Shown: positions 49,594 through 59,678 of the stretch, piece after piece
How the letters are laid out: every line of letters begins with the position of its first letter
Numbering within the stretch: the first letter of the stretch is position 1
Assembly: GCF_000802185.1 (NCBI RefSeq)
Contig: NZ_KN676113.1
Span: forward strand, 2,890,856 to 2,954,855
From: Belnapia sp. F-4-1
Lineage (GTDB): Bacteria > Pseudomonadota > Alphaproteobacteria > Acetobacterales > Acetobacteraceae
DNA: 64,000 nt
Direction of reading: 5' to 3'
Translations under genes and position numbers: made by a program
Notes under the pieces: generated by a model
Database searches by the model: none
Told to the model about the DNA's origin: nothing
The model's input: only the letters and a program-made list of their open reading frames with translations

Positions 49594-51540
49594 TCACGCC
49601 GCCTCGGCCTCCTGCTCCGGCTGCTGGTCGCGGCGGGGGCGGGGGATGGGGATCAGCATGAAGGCGGGCACGGCATCGCCGAAGCCGACAACGGCCGGGC
49701 CGAGATCGTCGCGGTCCCGGTCGCGCCGGCGCGGCGCGTCGCGGTCCCAGCGGCGCTCCTCGCGCGGGGCGCGCTCGTCACGGGCGGGGCGCTCCTCACG
49801 GACCGGGCGCTCGTCACGGACCGGGCGCTCGTCACGGGCGGGGCGCTCGTCGCGGGCGGCAACGGGGGCCCGGTCCCGGTCGCGGTTGCGCTCGGGCCGA
49901 TCGCGCTCGCCGCGGCTCCGCTCGGGGCGGTCGCGGTCGCGGTCACGCCCGCCACGCTCCGGCCGATCGGCCTGCTGGGCAGGGCGCCGGTCGCGGCCGC
50001 CACGATCCCGCTCGCGCCCGCCGCCACGCCCGGCGCTGCCGCCGCGCCCGCGCTTCGGGCGGGAGGCCGCCTCGGCAATCTCCTCGTTGCTGATCGGGTC
50101 AAGCCCCTCGACCTCGATGCGCGGGATCGGCTTGCCGGTCAGGCTCTCGATGGCCGCCACGTTGCGCGCATCGTCGGGCGTGGCGATCGTGAAGGCCGCG
50201 CCTGCCTTGCCCGCCCGGCCGGTGCGGCCGATGCGGTGGACGTAATCCTCGGCGTGGAAGGGCACGTCGAAATTGAAGACGTGGCTGAGCCCGCCGATAT
50301 CGATGCCGCGCGCCGCGACATCCGAGCAGACCAGCAGCTGCAGCTCGCCCGCCTTGAACTTATTCAGCGTGGCGAAGCGGCTCGGCTGGTCCATGTCGCC
50401 ATGCAGCGCGCCGACCGAGAAGCCGTGCCGCTTGAGCGACTTGTAGAGAACATCGACCTCGATCTTCCGGTTGCAGAAGATCAGCGCGTTCTGCACCTCC
50501 TCGCGGCGGATCAGCCGGCGCAGCGCCTCGCGCTTGTCGAGCTCGCGCGTCCAGAGCAGGCCGGCGGTGATGGTCGTCGCCACGCTGGCCGGGGCGGAGA
50601 CGCTGATCTCCTTCGGGTTCTGCAGGAACGCGTCCGCGAGCTTGCGGATCTCCGGCGCCATGGTGGCGGAAAAGAACAGCGTCTGCCGCATCGGCGGCAG
50701 CATGGAGACGATGCGCTCCACATCCGGGATGAAGCCCATGTCGAGCATGCGGTCGGCTTCGTCGATGACGAGGACCTTGCAGTCGGCGAGCAGGATGCGG
50801 CCGCGCTCGAACAGGTCGAGCAGGCGGCCCGGCGTCGCGATCAGCACGTCGACGCCCTTTTCGAGCACGGCGCGCTGGTCGTTCATGCTCTCGCCGCCGA
50901 TCAGCAGGGCATGCACCAGGTTGAGGTGCTTGCCGTACTTCACGAAATTCTCGGCGACCTGGAGCGCCAGCTCCCGCGTCGGCTCCAGGATCAGGCTGCG
51001 CGGCATGCGCGCCTTGGCCCGGCCGGAGGCAAGGATGTCGAGCATCGGCAAGGTGAAGCCGGCGGTCTTGCCGGTGCCGGTCTGGGCGCAGCCAAGCACG
51101 TCGCGGCCCATCAGCACGATGGGGATGGCGGCTTCCTGGATCGGCGTTGGCGAGACGTAGCCGGCCTCGGCGACGGCTTGGAGGATCGGCTCGGAGAGGC
51201 CGAGATCGGCGAAGGTGGTGCGCGGCGCCTCGTCCTCGGACTCGTCTTCCTCGCCGTCCTCATCCTCGTCCTCAGCGTCCTCCTCGGCCTCGGGCTCCGC
51301 GGCGGCGTCGATCGCGGGCGGCGGCAGATCGGCCGTGCCAGGGGCGGGGTCGGAGCCTTCGGCAACGGACTCGATGACCGTCGGCGCGCTCTCGGCCATC
51401 AGTGATTCGGGCGAATCCTCGGGCGCCGGGGCAGGCGCGGGCTCGGCCGCCATGGCCGCTGCGGGCATGGTTTCGGCCTGATGATCGTTATGCACAGTCT
51501 CGGCCGCATCGGGAGCGGGCCGGTCGGGGGTATCGGTCAA
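49594..51540 (-). CDS. DEAD-box ATP-dependent RNA helicase with long Arg/Glu-rich tail
   Basis: This is a 648-residue RhlE/DeaD-like helicase. An acidic N-terminal extension (about 75-110, Glu/Asp runs) is followed by the helicase core: Q motif [13 protein letters not shown], motif I AQTGTGKT, motif [15 protein letters not shown], motif [11 protein letters not shown], motif [14 protein letters not shown] and motif [15 protein letters not shown]. The C-terminal 170 residues are Arg/Asp/Glu/Gly-rich with tandem RDERPVR-type repeats that probably bind RNA. TTG 51540 is preferred ([10 protein letters not shown]); the frame opens to 51588. Confidence 0.93.
   Translation of the reverse strand: MTDTPDRPAPDAAETVHNDHQAETMPAAAMAAEPAPAPAPEDSPESLMAESAPTVIESVAEGSDPAPGTADLPPPAIDAAAEPEAEEDAEDEDEDGEEDESEDEAPRTTFADLGLSEPILQAVAEAGYVSPTPIQEAAIPIVLMGRDVLGCAQTGTGKTAGFTLPMLDILASGRAKARMPRSLILEPTRELALQVAENFVKYGKHLNLVHALLIGGESMNDQRAVLEKGVDVLIATPGRLLDLFERGRILLADCKVLVIDEADRMLDMGFIPDVERIVSMLPPMRQTLFFSATMAPEIRKLADAFLQNPKEISVSAPASVATTITAGLLWTRELDKREALRRLIRREEVQNALIFCNRKIEVDVLYKSLKRHGFSVGALHGDMDQPSRFATLNKFKAGELQLLVCSDVAARGIDIGGLSHVFNFDVPFHAEDYVHRIGRTGRAGKAGAAFTIATPDDARNVAAIESLTGKPIPRIEVEGLDPISNEEIAEAASRPKRGRGGSAGRGGGRERDRGGRDRRPAQQADRPERGGRDRDRDRPERSRGERDRPERNRDRDRAPVAARDERPARDERPVRDERPVREERPARDERAPREERRWDRDAPRRRDRDRDDLGPAVVGFGDAVPAFMLIPIPRPRRDQQPEQEAEAA
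49771..49860. repeat. Tandem 18-bp repeat inside the helicase gene
   Basis: Five consecutive 18-bp units (GCGCTCGTCACGGGCGGG and variants with CTC, GAC or GCG changes) start at 49771, 49789, 49807, 49825 and 49843. They encode the repeated hexapeptide motif RPxRDE/RPVREE in the C-terminal tail of the helicase. Confidence 0.85.
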
Positions 51541-51728
51541 GTGCGGTCGGTTCCTTCGCCGGGACAGCGGCGGCATGGCGGCCCACATGGCCGAAAACCG
51601 ACGCCCGGCTCGCCCTTTTCCAAAGCTGCCGTTCCAGGTCCGCCGCGCATATGCGCCAATGAGGCCCGAAAATCAAGGCGCGGGAGGGCTTGCTGCAGCA
51701 TTTCCCGCCTCGTAGAGGCATGTGCGAC

Positions 51729-52427
51729 ATGCCAGACCCCATCGACCTCCTCCTGCTGCCCGGCCTGCTCTGCGATGCTGCGCTGTGGGAGGCGCAGATC
51801 GCCGACCTCCGGGGCCTGGCCCGCTGCCAGGTGGCGGATGTGGCGCAGGATGGCAGCCTCGCCGCCATGGCGGCCCGGGCGCTGGCCGCAGCGCCGCCGC
51901 GCTTCGCCCTGGCCGGGCTCTCCATGGGTGGCTACCTCGCCTTCGAAGTGCTGCGCCAGGCGCCCGAGCGGGTGACGCGGCTCGCCTTGCTCGACACCTC
52001 GGCCCGGCCGGACACGCCGGAGCAGGGACGCCGCCGCCGCGCGTTGATCTCGCTCGCCCGCAGCGGGTTGTTCAAGGGCGTCACTCCGCGGCTGCTGCCG
52101 CAGCTCATCCACCCGGACCGGCTGGCGGGGCCGGTCGGCCAGGCGGTGATCGCAATGGCGGAGCGCGTCGGGCGGGATGCCTTCCTGCGCCAGCAGGCGG
52201 CCATCCTCACCCGGCCCGACTCGCGCCCTGACCTGGCCGGGATCCGCCTGCCCACCCTGGTTGCGGTGGGCGAGGCCGATCTGCTGACCCCGCCCGAGCT
52301 GGCCGAGGAGAGTGCCGCCGGCATCCCCGGCGCCAGGCTGCACCGCATCCCCGGCTGTGGCCACCTGCCGCCGATGGAGGCACCGGAGATCGTAACCGGC
52401 CTGTTGCGCGACTGGCTGATGGCTTAG
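51729..52427 (+). CDS. Alpha/beta hydrolase
   Basis: This is a 232-residue cytoplasmic hydrolase. The nucleophile elbow is AGLSMGGYLAFE, the acid is likely Asp in AVGEADLLTPPE and the catalytic His is in PGCGHLPPMEAPE. PIDLLLLPGLLCDAALWEAQ supplies the oxyanion region. The substrate is unknown; the closest general type is 3-oxoadipate enol-lactonase-like hydrolases. ATG 51729 is used, 11 bases after GAGG; ATG 51720 is possible. It diverges from the helicase gene and ends 7 bp from the convergent kinase. Confidence 0.85.
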   Translation: MPDPIDLLLLPGLLCDAALWEAQIADLRGLARCQVADVAQDGSLAAMAARALAAAPPRFALAGLSMGGYLAFEVLRQAPERVTRLALLDTSARPDTPEQGRRRRALISLARSGLFKGVTPRLLPQLIHPDRLAGPVGQAVIAMAERVGRDAFLRQQAAILTRPDSRPDLAGIRLPTLVAVGEADLLTPPELAEESAAGIPGARLHRIPGCGHLPPMEAPEIVTGLLRDWLMA

Positions 52428-52434
52428 CCAGGCG

Positions 52435-55248
52435 TTAGGCCGCCACGGCCTTCTCCTCCGCCGGCGCCCCGGCCGCCTCCTGCCGCGCGAGCGGGATGGC
52501 GATTTCGCAAAGCAGCCCGCCCGGCAGCCAGCGCCGCGTCACCCGGCCGCCGAGCTGCATCTCCAAGGTCTGCTCGATGACGCGGGAGCCGAAGCCGCGC
52601 CGCACCGGGTTCGCCGCCTCCTCCGGCCCGCCACGCTCGCGCCAGAGCAGGGTCAGCACCCGCTGCGAGGGGTCCAGCCGCCAGCTCACCTGCAACAGCC
52701 CGCCGCGGCGGGACAGGGCGCCGTATTTCATCGCATTGGTCGCCAGCTCGTGCACCGCCATGCTGAGCGGCTGGGCGGCATGGGCGGCGATGGTCACCGG
52801 CGGCCCATGCAGCTCGGCCCGCGGCGCGTCGAGCCGGATGCCGGTGAGGAAGGCGGCCAGCTCGCCCTCCAGCAGGGCATGCAACTCCGCCCCTTCCCAG
52901 CGGCGACGGGCGAGGATGGTCTGCGCCCGGGCCAGCGCGGAGACGCGCCCCTCGATGATCCGCACCAGCTCCGCCGGCGTCTCCGCCCGGCTCAGCCGCA
53001 GCGCCGCCTGCACCACGGCGAGCGCGTTCTTGGCGCGGTGATCGACCTCCCGCATCAATAGCTCGTTGCGTTGCTCGCTGCGCTTGCGCTCGGTGATGTC
53101 GAGGGCGAGGCCGGTCAGCCGCACCGGGCGGTCCCGCTCGAAATGCACCTGGCCGATGGTGAAGATCCAGCGCTCGTCCCGCGCGGGGCCGGCGACCACG
53201 CGGAACTCCGCCTGGTAGGTGCCGGTCCCCTGGGGGTCCTTGGCGCGGCGTATGGCGTCCCGCCGCAGCGGCCGGTCGTCCGGGTGCAGGCCGGCGAGGA
53301 AGTGGCGGCTGGTGACCGGCTCCTCCCCCGGCACGTTCCAGAAGGCACGCATCCGGCTGTCCCAGGTCACGGCCCCGGAGCGGAAGTCATGGTCGTAGAT
53401 GCCAAAGCCCGCCGCCTCCTGGGCAAGGCGCAGCCGCTCCCCGCTCGCCACCAGCGCCGCCTCGGCATGGCGGCGCTCGGTGACGTCGAGGACGATGCCG
53501 GCGGCCAGGCGCGGGGCGAAGCGGCCGGGCTGCCGCGGCTGCGCCTCGCCGCGCGCCAGCATCCAGCGCACCGAGCCATCCGGCTGGCGGATACGGAATT
53601 CCAGGTTGAAGGCGCCGCCATGCCGGGCAAGCCCGCGATAGGTCCCGGCCAGCAGCCGGCAATCCTCCGGATGCAGGCGGGAAGCGAGGCGCGCCAGGGT
53701 CAGCGGCCCAGTGGGAGCGAGTCCGAACAGCCCCGGCATCGCGGCATCCGCGAGCACCGAGCCATCCTCGGCGAGTTCGAAGGCGACCGCGCCGCTCGCC
53801 TCCTGGGCCCGTTGCAGCCGCGCCTCGCTGCGGCGGAGCGCATGCTCCGCCTGGTGCAGGGCGCTGAGGTCGGCCCGGGTGCTGACGATCGAATGCGGCG
53901 CGCCGGTCCGCGGGTCACGGCGCAGCGTCCATTGCGTGCTGGTGACGATCAGGCTGCCGTCGCGCCGGTATTGCCGCACCTCGCCCTGCCACTGGCCTTG
54001 CCGCAGCAGGTTGGCGAGCAGTCCCTCGCGGCCGCCCGCCTGGAACTCGGTGCGCAGCAGCGCCGCCACCATCCGGCCCACCGCTTCCTCCCGGCCGTAC
54101 CCGTAGAGCCGGACGCAACCCTCCGACCAATGGAGGATGCGCCCATCGAGATCGGTGATCACGCAGGGCGTCAGGTCGAGGGCCTCCGAGACCTCGGCGA
54201 GCGCCGCGGTGCGCTCGGCGACCCGCGTCTCCAGCCGGTCATGGGCGGCGATCAGCCGGCGCTGGCCACGCCAGACCAGCGCGGCGAGGCCAAGCAGCGC
54301 CAGCATCGCCGGCAGGGCGATGGCGAGTTGCGGCAGCATCGCCTCGCGCCATGCGGCGATGATCGCGGCGCGGGTCCGGATGGCGGCGGCATAGGCGGGA
54401 AAGCCATCCAGCCGGCGAAGGCCGATCAGCGCAGGCTTGCGATCCAGCATGGCGTCGTCGGCGATGAGCGCCCGCTCAGCCCCGGCCGCGGCGACCGCAT
54501 GGAACGGCGTCCTCGTCGGCAGGGGCGGCAGCGGGCTGGAAAAGCCGTCGGTGCGGGCGAGGGTGCGGCCATCGCTGCGCAGCAGGCTGATCAGGTCATT
54601 CGGCGTGGCGCGCAGCCGGCGCAGGCCTTCGGCGACCACCTCCGGCTCCACCGCCAGCTTGACCAGCCCGTCGAACCCATCGGCCGGGGGTGGGTTGCCG
54701 GTCCGGGTCCGCTGCCGGCCGACGGTGAAGATCAGCTTGCCGTCCAGCGGGCTGGTGAAGACTTCGCCGAGATGCAGCGGCGGTGCGCCGGACGCCCGCA
54801 TCGCGGCGAGGAAGCCGTCGTCGAACCCCGTCCCGCCCGGGGGCAGGGGGTGGCCGTTCGTCGCCAGCAGCACCGTGCCCTGCCGGTCGAAGACGGCCGC
54901 ATGGCCGAACTGGGGAAGCTCGGTGGTCACCGCCCGCGCCGCCGGCCGCAGGCTCTCGGCCTGTGCCATGATCTCGGCATCGCCCAGCCCCTGCAACAGG
55001 TCGTCGAGGCGGCTGGCGGCGATGCCGTAGTTGAGCAGCAGGCGGGACGCATAGTCGGCGCCGGCATCCGCTTCCCGCGCGACCTCGTTCCGAGCCTCCC
55101 GCCACGTGCCCTGCCAGGCGAGCCACCCGCCGGCACCGAGCAGCACGGCCGGCAGGCCGATCGCCGCAGCCAGCAGGCAGGCGAACAGCCAGGCCGAAGC
55201 CCGAAACCCGTTCTCCCCTCCGGACCCAGGCAGCGTGGAGCGGAACAT
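52435..55248 (-). CDS. Membrane-bound HWE-family sensor histidine kinase
   Basis: This 937-residue protein has one transmembrane helix at about 17-45 and a second near 305-330, enclosing a periplasmic sensor of about 250 residues (double-Cache-like). Three PAS domains follow (VITDLDGRILHWSEGCVRLYGYGREE starts the first). The HWE kinase core is at about 725-925, with phospho-acceptor His in REVDHRAKNALAVVQAAL, N-box HELATNAMKYGAL and the W-x-E motif LLWRERGG. No partner response regulator is adjacent. ATG 55248 has GGAG six bases upstream. It is related to the two other HWE kinases in this cluster. Confidence 0.92.
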   Translation of the reverse strand: MFRSTLPGSGGENGFRASAWLFACLLAAAIGLPAVLLGAGGWLAWQGTWREARNEVAREADAGADYASRLLLNYGIAASRLDDLLQGLGDAEIMAQAESLRPAARAVTTELPQFGHAAVFDRQGTVLLATNGHPLPPGGTGFDDGFLAAMRASGAPPLHLGEVFTSPLDGKLIFTVGRQRTRTGNPPPADGFDGLVKLAVEPEVVAEGLRRLRATPNDLISLLRSDGRTLARTDGFSSPLPPLPTRTPFHAVAAAGAERALIADDAMLDRKPALIGLRRLDGFPAYAAAIRTRAAIIAAWREAMLPQLAIALPAMLALLGLAALVWRGQRRLIAAHDRLETRVAERTAALAEVSEALDLTPCVITDLDGRILHWSEGCVRLYGYGREEAVGRMVAALLRTEFQAGGREGLLANLLRQGQWQGEVRQYRRDGSLIVTSTQWTLRRDPRTGAPHSIVSTRADLSALHQAEHALRRSEARLQRAQEASGAVAFELAEDGSVLADAAMPGLFGLAPTGPLTLARLASRLHPEDCRLLAGTYRGLARHGGAFNLEFRIRQPDGSVRWMLARGEAQPRQPGRFAPRLAAGIVLDVTERRHAEAALVASGERLRLAQEAAGFGIYDHDFRSGAVTWDSRMRAFWNVPGEEPVTSRHFLAGLHPDDRPLRRDAIRRAKDPQGTGTYQAEFRVVAGPARDERWIFTIGQVHFERDRPVRLTGLALDITERKRSEQRNELLMREVDHRAKNALAVVQAALRLSRAETPAELVRIIEGRVSALARAQTILARRRWEGAELHALLEGELAAFLTGIRLDAPRAELHGPPVTIAAHAAQPLSMAVHELATNAMKYGALSRRGGLLQVSWRLDPSQRVLTLLWRERGGPEEAANPVRRGFGSRVIEQTLEMQLGGRVTRRWLPGGLLCEIAIPLARQEAAGAPAEEKAVAA

Positions 55249-55448
55249 GGCATCTCCAAACCAGTGCCGATCTGTATCGGTTTTCAGCGGTTTCGTCGAA
55301 ATAGCGTGAACAGCGGCCTTGTAGGGTAATCTCTCACCAAAGTGATTCAAATCGTATACCGGAAGTGGTGCTCGCGGGGATTTGTTCCCGGACCGGGATG
55401 CACCCGGACCAGCAAGAAACCCGGTCACCCGATCAGCCGAAGGGGCCT

Positions 55449-57686
55449 ATGATGGCATCGCCGCCAGGGAGCCTCGATGCACCACCACGCCGCCCCCGTC
55501 CGATTGTGTTGGAGCCTGCCGCTTTGGACCTGATCGCCTCGTCCAAGGCAGCCGGTGCGGCGGGCCTGTTCCAGGCGCTCGGCGACAATACCTGTGCCTT
55601 GGACCATGATTTCCGGTTCCTGGCCTGCGACGAGGCCGCCGCCGCCTATCTCGGCCAGCCTGCCGACGGCTTGCTTGGCCGCTCGATCTGGGACGCCTTT
55701 CCCGCCACGGCCCAGCCACCGCTCGGCCCCCTACTGCGCCAGGCAATGGCAGATCGCCGCCCGGTGCGGCTTGAGATGGCGGGCACCATCCGACCCGATC
55801 GATGGGTTGAATTCACGCTCTTCCCGATCGCCGAGGGTCTTGGCATCGCCTTCCGCGACCGCACCGCGGTCCGCCGCGCGACCGAAAGCCTCCAGGCCAG
55901 CGAGGAGCGGCTGCGAGACCTGTTGTCGACGCTCGACCTCGGCAATTCCATGGCGCGCGACATGGATGGCACCATCACCTTCTGGTCCGAAGGCTGCGCC
56001 CGCCTCTATGGCTGGACGGCGGCGGAGGCGCTCGGCCGCTCCGCCCATCGCCTGCTCGGCACGCAATTCCCGGTGCCAGTGGCAGAGGTGACGGCAGCGC
56101 TCGAGCGCGGCGGCGAATGGACCGGAGACCTCCATCAGGTAGCACGCGACGGGCGGAAGCTGATCGTTGCCGCCCGCAAGGTGCTGCGACGCGACGGCTC
56201 GGGACGGCCGGTCGCGGTGCTGGAGGCGCTCGCCGACGTCACCGCGCAGCGCGCGGCGGAGGCGGCGCTGGCCGAGAGCGAGGCGCGCCTTGCCCTGGCC
56301 ATCGCCGCCGCCGAGATCGGCATCTGGGACTGGACCTCGCCCGCCGCCCGGCTGGTCTGCACCGCCGAGGTGCTGGCCATCTGCGGCCTCGATTCCTCAG
56401 CAGAGGTGACGCTCGCCCTGGCGCAGCGGCTGGTGCATCCCGGCGACCGGCGGCGGGTGGTTCGGGCGTTCCGCAACGCCCGCGACCCGGCGCGGCGAAC
56501 CCACCTGGACCTGGCCTGCCGCATCCGCCGGCCTGACGGCACGGTCCGCCAGGTGGTGATCCAGGGCGAGCCGCTTTTCGCCGAGCGGCCGGCCGAGGCC
56601 GTCGCCATCCGCGTGGTCGGCACGCTGCGCGACGTGACCGAGCGCTGGCAATGGCAGGAGGAGCGCTTCGCCAGTGAAGCGAGGCTGCGCCTCGCCCTCG
56701 GCGCCGGGCGGATGGCGGTCTGGGATGCCGATCTTCGCCAAGGCATGGTGACGGGCTCCGCCGAGCTGCCACGCCTGCTCGGCTTCCCGGACGGCCCGCT
56801 GCCGGACATCGAGACGATCCGCGCCCGATTCGCTCCAGGCGAACGGGAAAGGCTGCGCGAGATTGGTCTGGCGGCGCTGGCCCGTGGTGAGCAATTCGTC
56901 GAAGCCGAATTCCGCTACCTCCGGCCGCATGACACCGCATGCTGGCTGATGCTGCGGACCGAGTTCACCGTGGATGCGGCCGGGCGGGCCGTGCGGGCGA
57001 TCGGCGTGGTGCTCGATATCACGGAACGCAAGCAGGCGGAGGAACGGCAGACCCTGCTGGCCCGCGAAGTGGACCACCGGGCAAAGAATGCCCTCGCCGT
57101 GGTGCAGGCCGCGCTACGCCTGACGCCGAAGGAAGATCCGGCCTCCTACATGCGCGCCGTCGAGGGACGCGTCGCCGCGCTGGCCCGGGCGCAGACCCTG
57201 CTGGCTCGCGGCCGCTGGACCGGGGCCGAGTTGCGCACCCTGTTGGAGGATGAGCTGGCCCCCTTCCTCGCCGAGGGCGCCGGTGCTCCGCGTGCCCGGC
57301 TGGATGGGCCACCCGTGCTGCTCTGGCCTGCCGCCACCCAGGCCCTCTCCATGGCGGTGCATGAGTTGGCGACCAATGCCGTCAAGCACGGCGCCCTTGG
57401 TCGCTCCGGCGGGACGGTGACGGTGCAGTGGCGGGTGGAGCTGGAGCCGCCGGGGCCGCCCCTTCTTCGCCTCGAATGGCGCGAGAGCGGCGGGCCGCCG
57501 GTGCCGGGCAGCCCGAGCCGGCGCGGCTTCGGCACGCGTGTCCTCGACGGCACAGTCCGCGCGCAACTCGGCGGCAAGGTCCGGCAGGGCTGGTCGGCCG
57601 AGGGCATCCGGGTGGAGATGGACATTCCCCTCTCCGGCGGCACCACGCCACCCGTGCCCGAGAATATCGCAACGTCCTTCCGCTAA
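55449..57686 (+). CDS. Soluble multi-PAS HWE-family histidine kinase
   Basis: This is a 745-residue protein without transmembrane segments. About four PAS-like regions precede the kinase: LGDNTCALDHDFRFLACDEA, MARDMDGTITFWSEGCARLYG, IAAAEIGIWDWTSPAARLV and LGAGRMAVWDADLRQGMV each open one. The C-terminal HWE core has REVDHRAKNALAVVQAALRL, HELATNAVKHGAL and LEWRESGGPP. ATG 55449 follows AAGGGG; the frame opens to 55365. It is divergent from the membrane-bound paralogue and upstream of a third kinase. Confidence 0.9.
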   Translation: MMASPPGSLDAPPRRPRPIVLEPAALDLIASSKAAGAAGLFQALGDNTCALDHDFRFLACDEAAAAYLGQPADGLLGRSIWDAFPATAQPPLGPLLRQAMADRRPVRLEMAGTIRPDRWVEFTLFPIAEGLGIAFRDRTAVRRATESLQASEERLRDLLSTLDLGNSMARDMDGTITFWSEGCARLYGWTAAEALGRSAHRLLGTQFPVPVAEVTAALERGGEWTGDLHQVARDGRKLIVAARKVLRRDGSGRPVAVLEALADVTAQRAAEAALAESEARLALAIAAAEIGIWDWTSPAARLVCTAEVLAICGLDSSAEVTLALAQRLVHPGDRRRVVRAFRNARDPARRTHLDLACRIRRPDGTVRQVVIQGEPLFAERPAEAVAIRVVGTLRDVTERWQWQEERFASEARLRLALGAGRMAVWDADLRQGMVTGSAELPRLLGFPDGPLPDIETIRARFAPGERERLREIGLAALARGEQFVEAEFRYLRPHDTACWLMLRTEFTVDAAGRAVRAIGVVLDITERKQAEERQTLLAREVDHRAKNALAVVQAALRLTPKEDPASYMRAVEGRVAALARAQTLLARGRWTGAELRTLLEDELAPFLAEGAGAPRARLDGPPVLLWPAATQALSMAVHELATNAVKHGALGRSGGTVTVQWRVELEPPGPPLLRLEWRESGGPPVPGSPSRRGFGTRVLDGTVRAQLGGKVRQGWSAEGIRVEMDIPLSGGTTPPVPENIATSFR

Positions 57687-57777
57687 ACCGTTGCCGTCAA
57701 AGCATATGCCGGATCTTCCGGAGACAGCATGAAAAGCAATGCTCGCCGCTAAGGTGAATTTACGGTAGTTGGACCGT

Positions 57778-57791
57778 GAACCAGCCGGTTC
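57778..57791. promoter_or_regulatory. Short inverted repeat before the third kinase gene
   Basis: GAACC (57778-57782), AGCC, GGTTC (57787-57791), 30 bp upstream of the next kinase start. It may be an operator or a small stem in the leader; nothing identifies the binder. Confidence 0.25.
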
Positions 57792-57821
57792 GTTCCTTCC
57801 CTTGTACTCTCCGGAGATGCC

Positions 57822-59678
57822 ATGCTGGCCGGTCCCCTTCGGGGGTCTTACGACCTTGCCGATGGGGCTGCGCGTCCCCCGGTTCAGGCGGCGTCCCGGG
57901 TTGGCATCCGCTCCCGGGTTCTCGCCCTGGCGCTGATGGCCATGGCGGTGCCGGCGGTGCTGGCCAGTGCCTATTTTGAAAGCCGCGCCCGCGAGCGCCT
58001 GCGCCTCGCCGAGATCCGCGCCGTGGACGAGGCCAAGGCCGGGGCGCGGGATCTCGATGCACTGGTTGCCCAGATCCGGATGATGGTGACGGCGCTGTCC
58101 GCCATCCCGGAGGTGCGCCGCGGCGAGGGCGCCGCCTGCGCCGACACGCTGCGCCGCTTGTTGCCGACCGCCGGCTGGCTGGCCAGCCTCTCCGTCGTCC
58201 GCACCGACGGCTATGTGCTGTGCAGCACCAACCCGATGGCGCCCGGCCTCAACATCGGCAGCCAGCTGCATCTTCGCCAGGCGCTGGCGAGCCGGCGCTT
58301 CGTCTTCTCCGACCTGGCCATCTCGCGGGTCCACGGTTCGACCGGCCTCCATGCGGTGGAACCGGTGCTGCGGGAGGGGGGCTCGGTCGAGGTGCTGCTG
58401 GTGGTCGCGCTCGACTCGGACTGGCTGCTGCAAAGCCTGCTCGCCCGCTTCGAGGATGAGCGGCGCATCGGCATCGTCGACGGCCAGGGCGTGCTGGTGG
58501 CGCGCCACCCGCCGGTCCCCGAGGCGATCGGCCGAAGCTATGAGGGCAGCCCGGGGGTGGTGGCCGCCCGTGCCAACCGGACCGGCCATGTCCTCGTCTC
58601 CGGCCTCGAGGGGCGCCCCATCATCTTCGGCTTCGCCCCGGTCGAGGCCTCGGGCGCCTGGGTGTTCATCGGGCGGGAGGCTGCGGCGATCCTCGGCCCG
58701 ATCGAGGCGGAGAGCCGCAGCTCCTACCTAGTCCTCGCCTTGTCCGGCGTCCTGGTCCTGCTGGTCGGGCTGGCCGGCGGCGAATGGCTGCTGATCCGGC
58801 CGATCGCCGCCCTCCGCCGCACCATCGACCGGCTGGCCGAGGGCGACCTCGCCGCCCGGCCACGGCTCGGCCAGCTTTCGGCGCCCGAGCTGGCCGCGCT
58901 CGCCGCCCAGGTGGCGCGAATGGCCGAGCGCCTTGCGGCGAATGAATGCGAGCTGATCCGTGCCCGCGATGCGGCGACGGCTGCGAGCCTGGCCAAGAGC
59001 TGGTTCCTCGCCGCCGCCAGCCATGAGCTGCGGACGCCGCTCAACAGCGTGCTCGGCTGGGCCCAGGCGCTGCTGATCGACCCGCGCCTGCCGCTCGCGC
59101 TCCGGGACCAGGTGGAGGATATCGGCCGTGCCGGCTGGCGGCTGAACGAGATCGCCTCCCGGCTGCTGGAGGCGACGCGGCTCGAGGCAGAGGCGCCGCA
59201 GCTGGGCGAGGTCGATCCGGCCGGGCTCGGCGAGGCCTGCCTCGACCAGGTCCGCCCTGCCGCCGCTGAACTCGGCCTCGGCCTGGTGCTCGAGGCCGCT
59301 CCCGCCTTGCCGCCGCGCCTGCGGACGGACGAGCGGCGGCTGCGCCAGATCCTGCGCAGCCTGCTGGAGAATGCGGTGAAGTTCAGCCGCGGCGGCGAAG
59401 TGCGGCTGCGGCTGTCCTGGCAGGCCGCGACGGGGCTGCTGCGGGCCGAGGTGCTGGACCATGGCCCCGGCGTGCCGGCCGGGCTGCGCAACCGGCTATT
59501 CCAGGACTTCGCGCATCAGGATCCGGCCGGGCAGGCGGGGCGGGGGCTCGGCCTCGGCCTTTCGGTCTCGGCCCGGCTTGCCGCGCAGCTCGGCGGCGAG
59601 GTCGGTCATGCCGACCGGCCGGACGGGCAGACGGGCAGCCTCTTCTGGTTGCAGGTCCCGGCGGCGCGCCCCGGCTGA
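57822..59678 (+). CDS. Membrane-bound classical (HisKA) sensor histidine kinase
   Basis: This is a 618-residue protein. Transmembrane helix 1 is at about 30-50 and helix 2 at about 302-325, enclosing a periplasmic double-Cache sensor (SLSVVRTDGYVLCSTNP, FSDLAISRVHGSTGLHAVEPV). A HAMP domain (about 325-375, RPIAALRRTIDRLAEGDLAA) leads to HisKA with His in AAASHELRTPLNSVLG, then HATPase (LLENAVKFSRGG, DHGPGVP, GLGLGLSV). It is of a different kinase class from its three neighbours. GGAG precedes ATG 57822 by five bases. Its stop abuts that of the convergent kinase gene. Confidence 0.92.
   Translation: MLAGPLRGSYDLADGAARPPVQAASRVGIRSRVLALALMAMAVPAVLASAYFESRARERLRLAEIRAVDEAKAGARDLDALVAQIRMMVTALSAIPEVRRGEGAACADTLRRLLPTAGWLASLSVVRTDGYVLCSTNPMAPGLNIGSQLHLRQALASRRFVFSDLAISRVHGSTGLHAVEPVLREGGSVEVLLVVALDSDWLLQSLLARFEDERRIGIVDGQGVLVARHPPVPEAIGRSYEGSPGVVAARANRTGHVLVSGLEGRPIIFGFAPVEASGAWVFIGREAAAILGPIEAESRSSYLVLALSGVLVLLVGLAGGEWLLIRPIAALRRTIDRLAEGDLAARPRLGQLSAPELAALAAQVARMAERLAANECELIRARDAATAASLAKSWFLAAASHELRTPLNSVLGWAQALLIDPRLPLALRDQVEDIGRAGWRLNEIASRLLEATRLEAEAPQLGEVDPAGLGEACLDQVRPAAAELGLGLVLEAAPALPPRLRTDERRLRQILRSLLENAVKFSRGGEVRLRLSWQAATGLLRAEVLDHGPGVPAGLRNRLFQDFAHQDPAGQAGRGLGLGLSVSARLAAQLGGEVGHADRPDGQTGSLFWLQVPAARPG

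Noticed and set aside
49771-49860. Regular 18-bp repeats considered as a CRISPR array
   Set aside because: The units are contiguous with no spacers, are too short and encode in-frame helicase tail repeats.
55249-55448. EcfG-type promoter for the divergent HWE kinase genes
   Set aside because: GGAAC occurs on the minus strand near 55390, but no CGTT lies 16-18 bp downstream.
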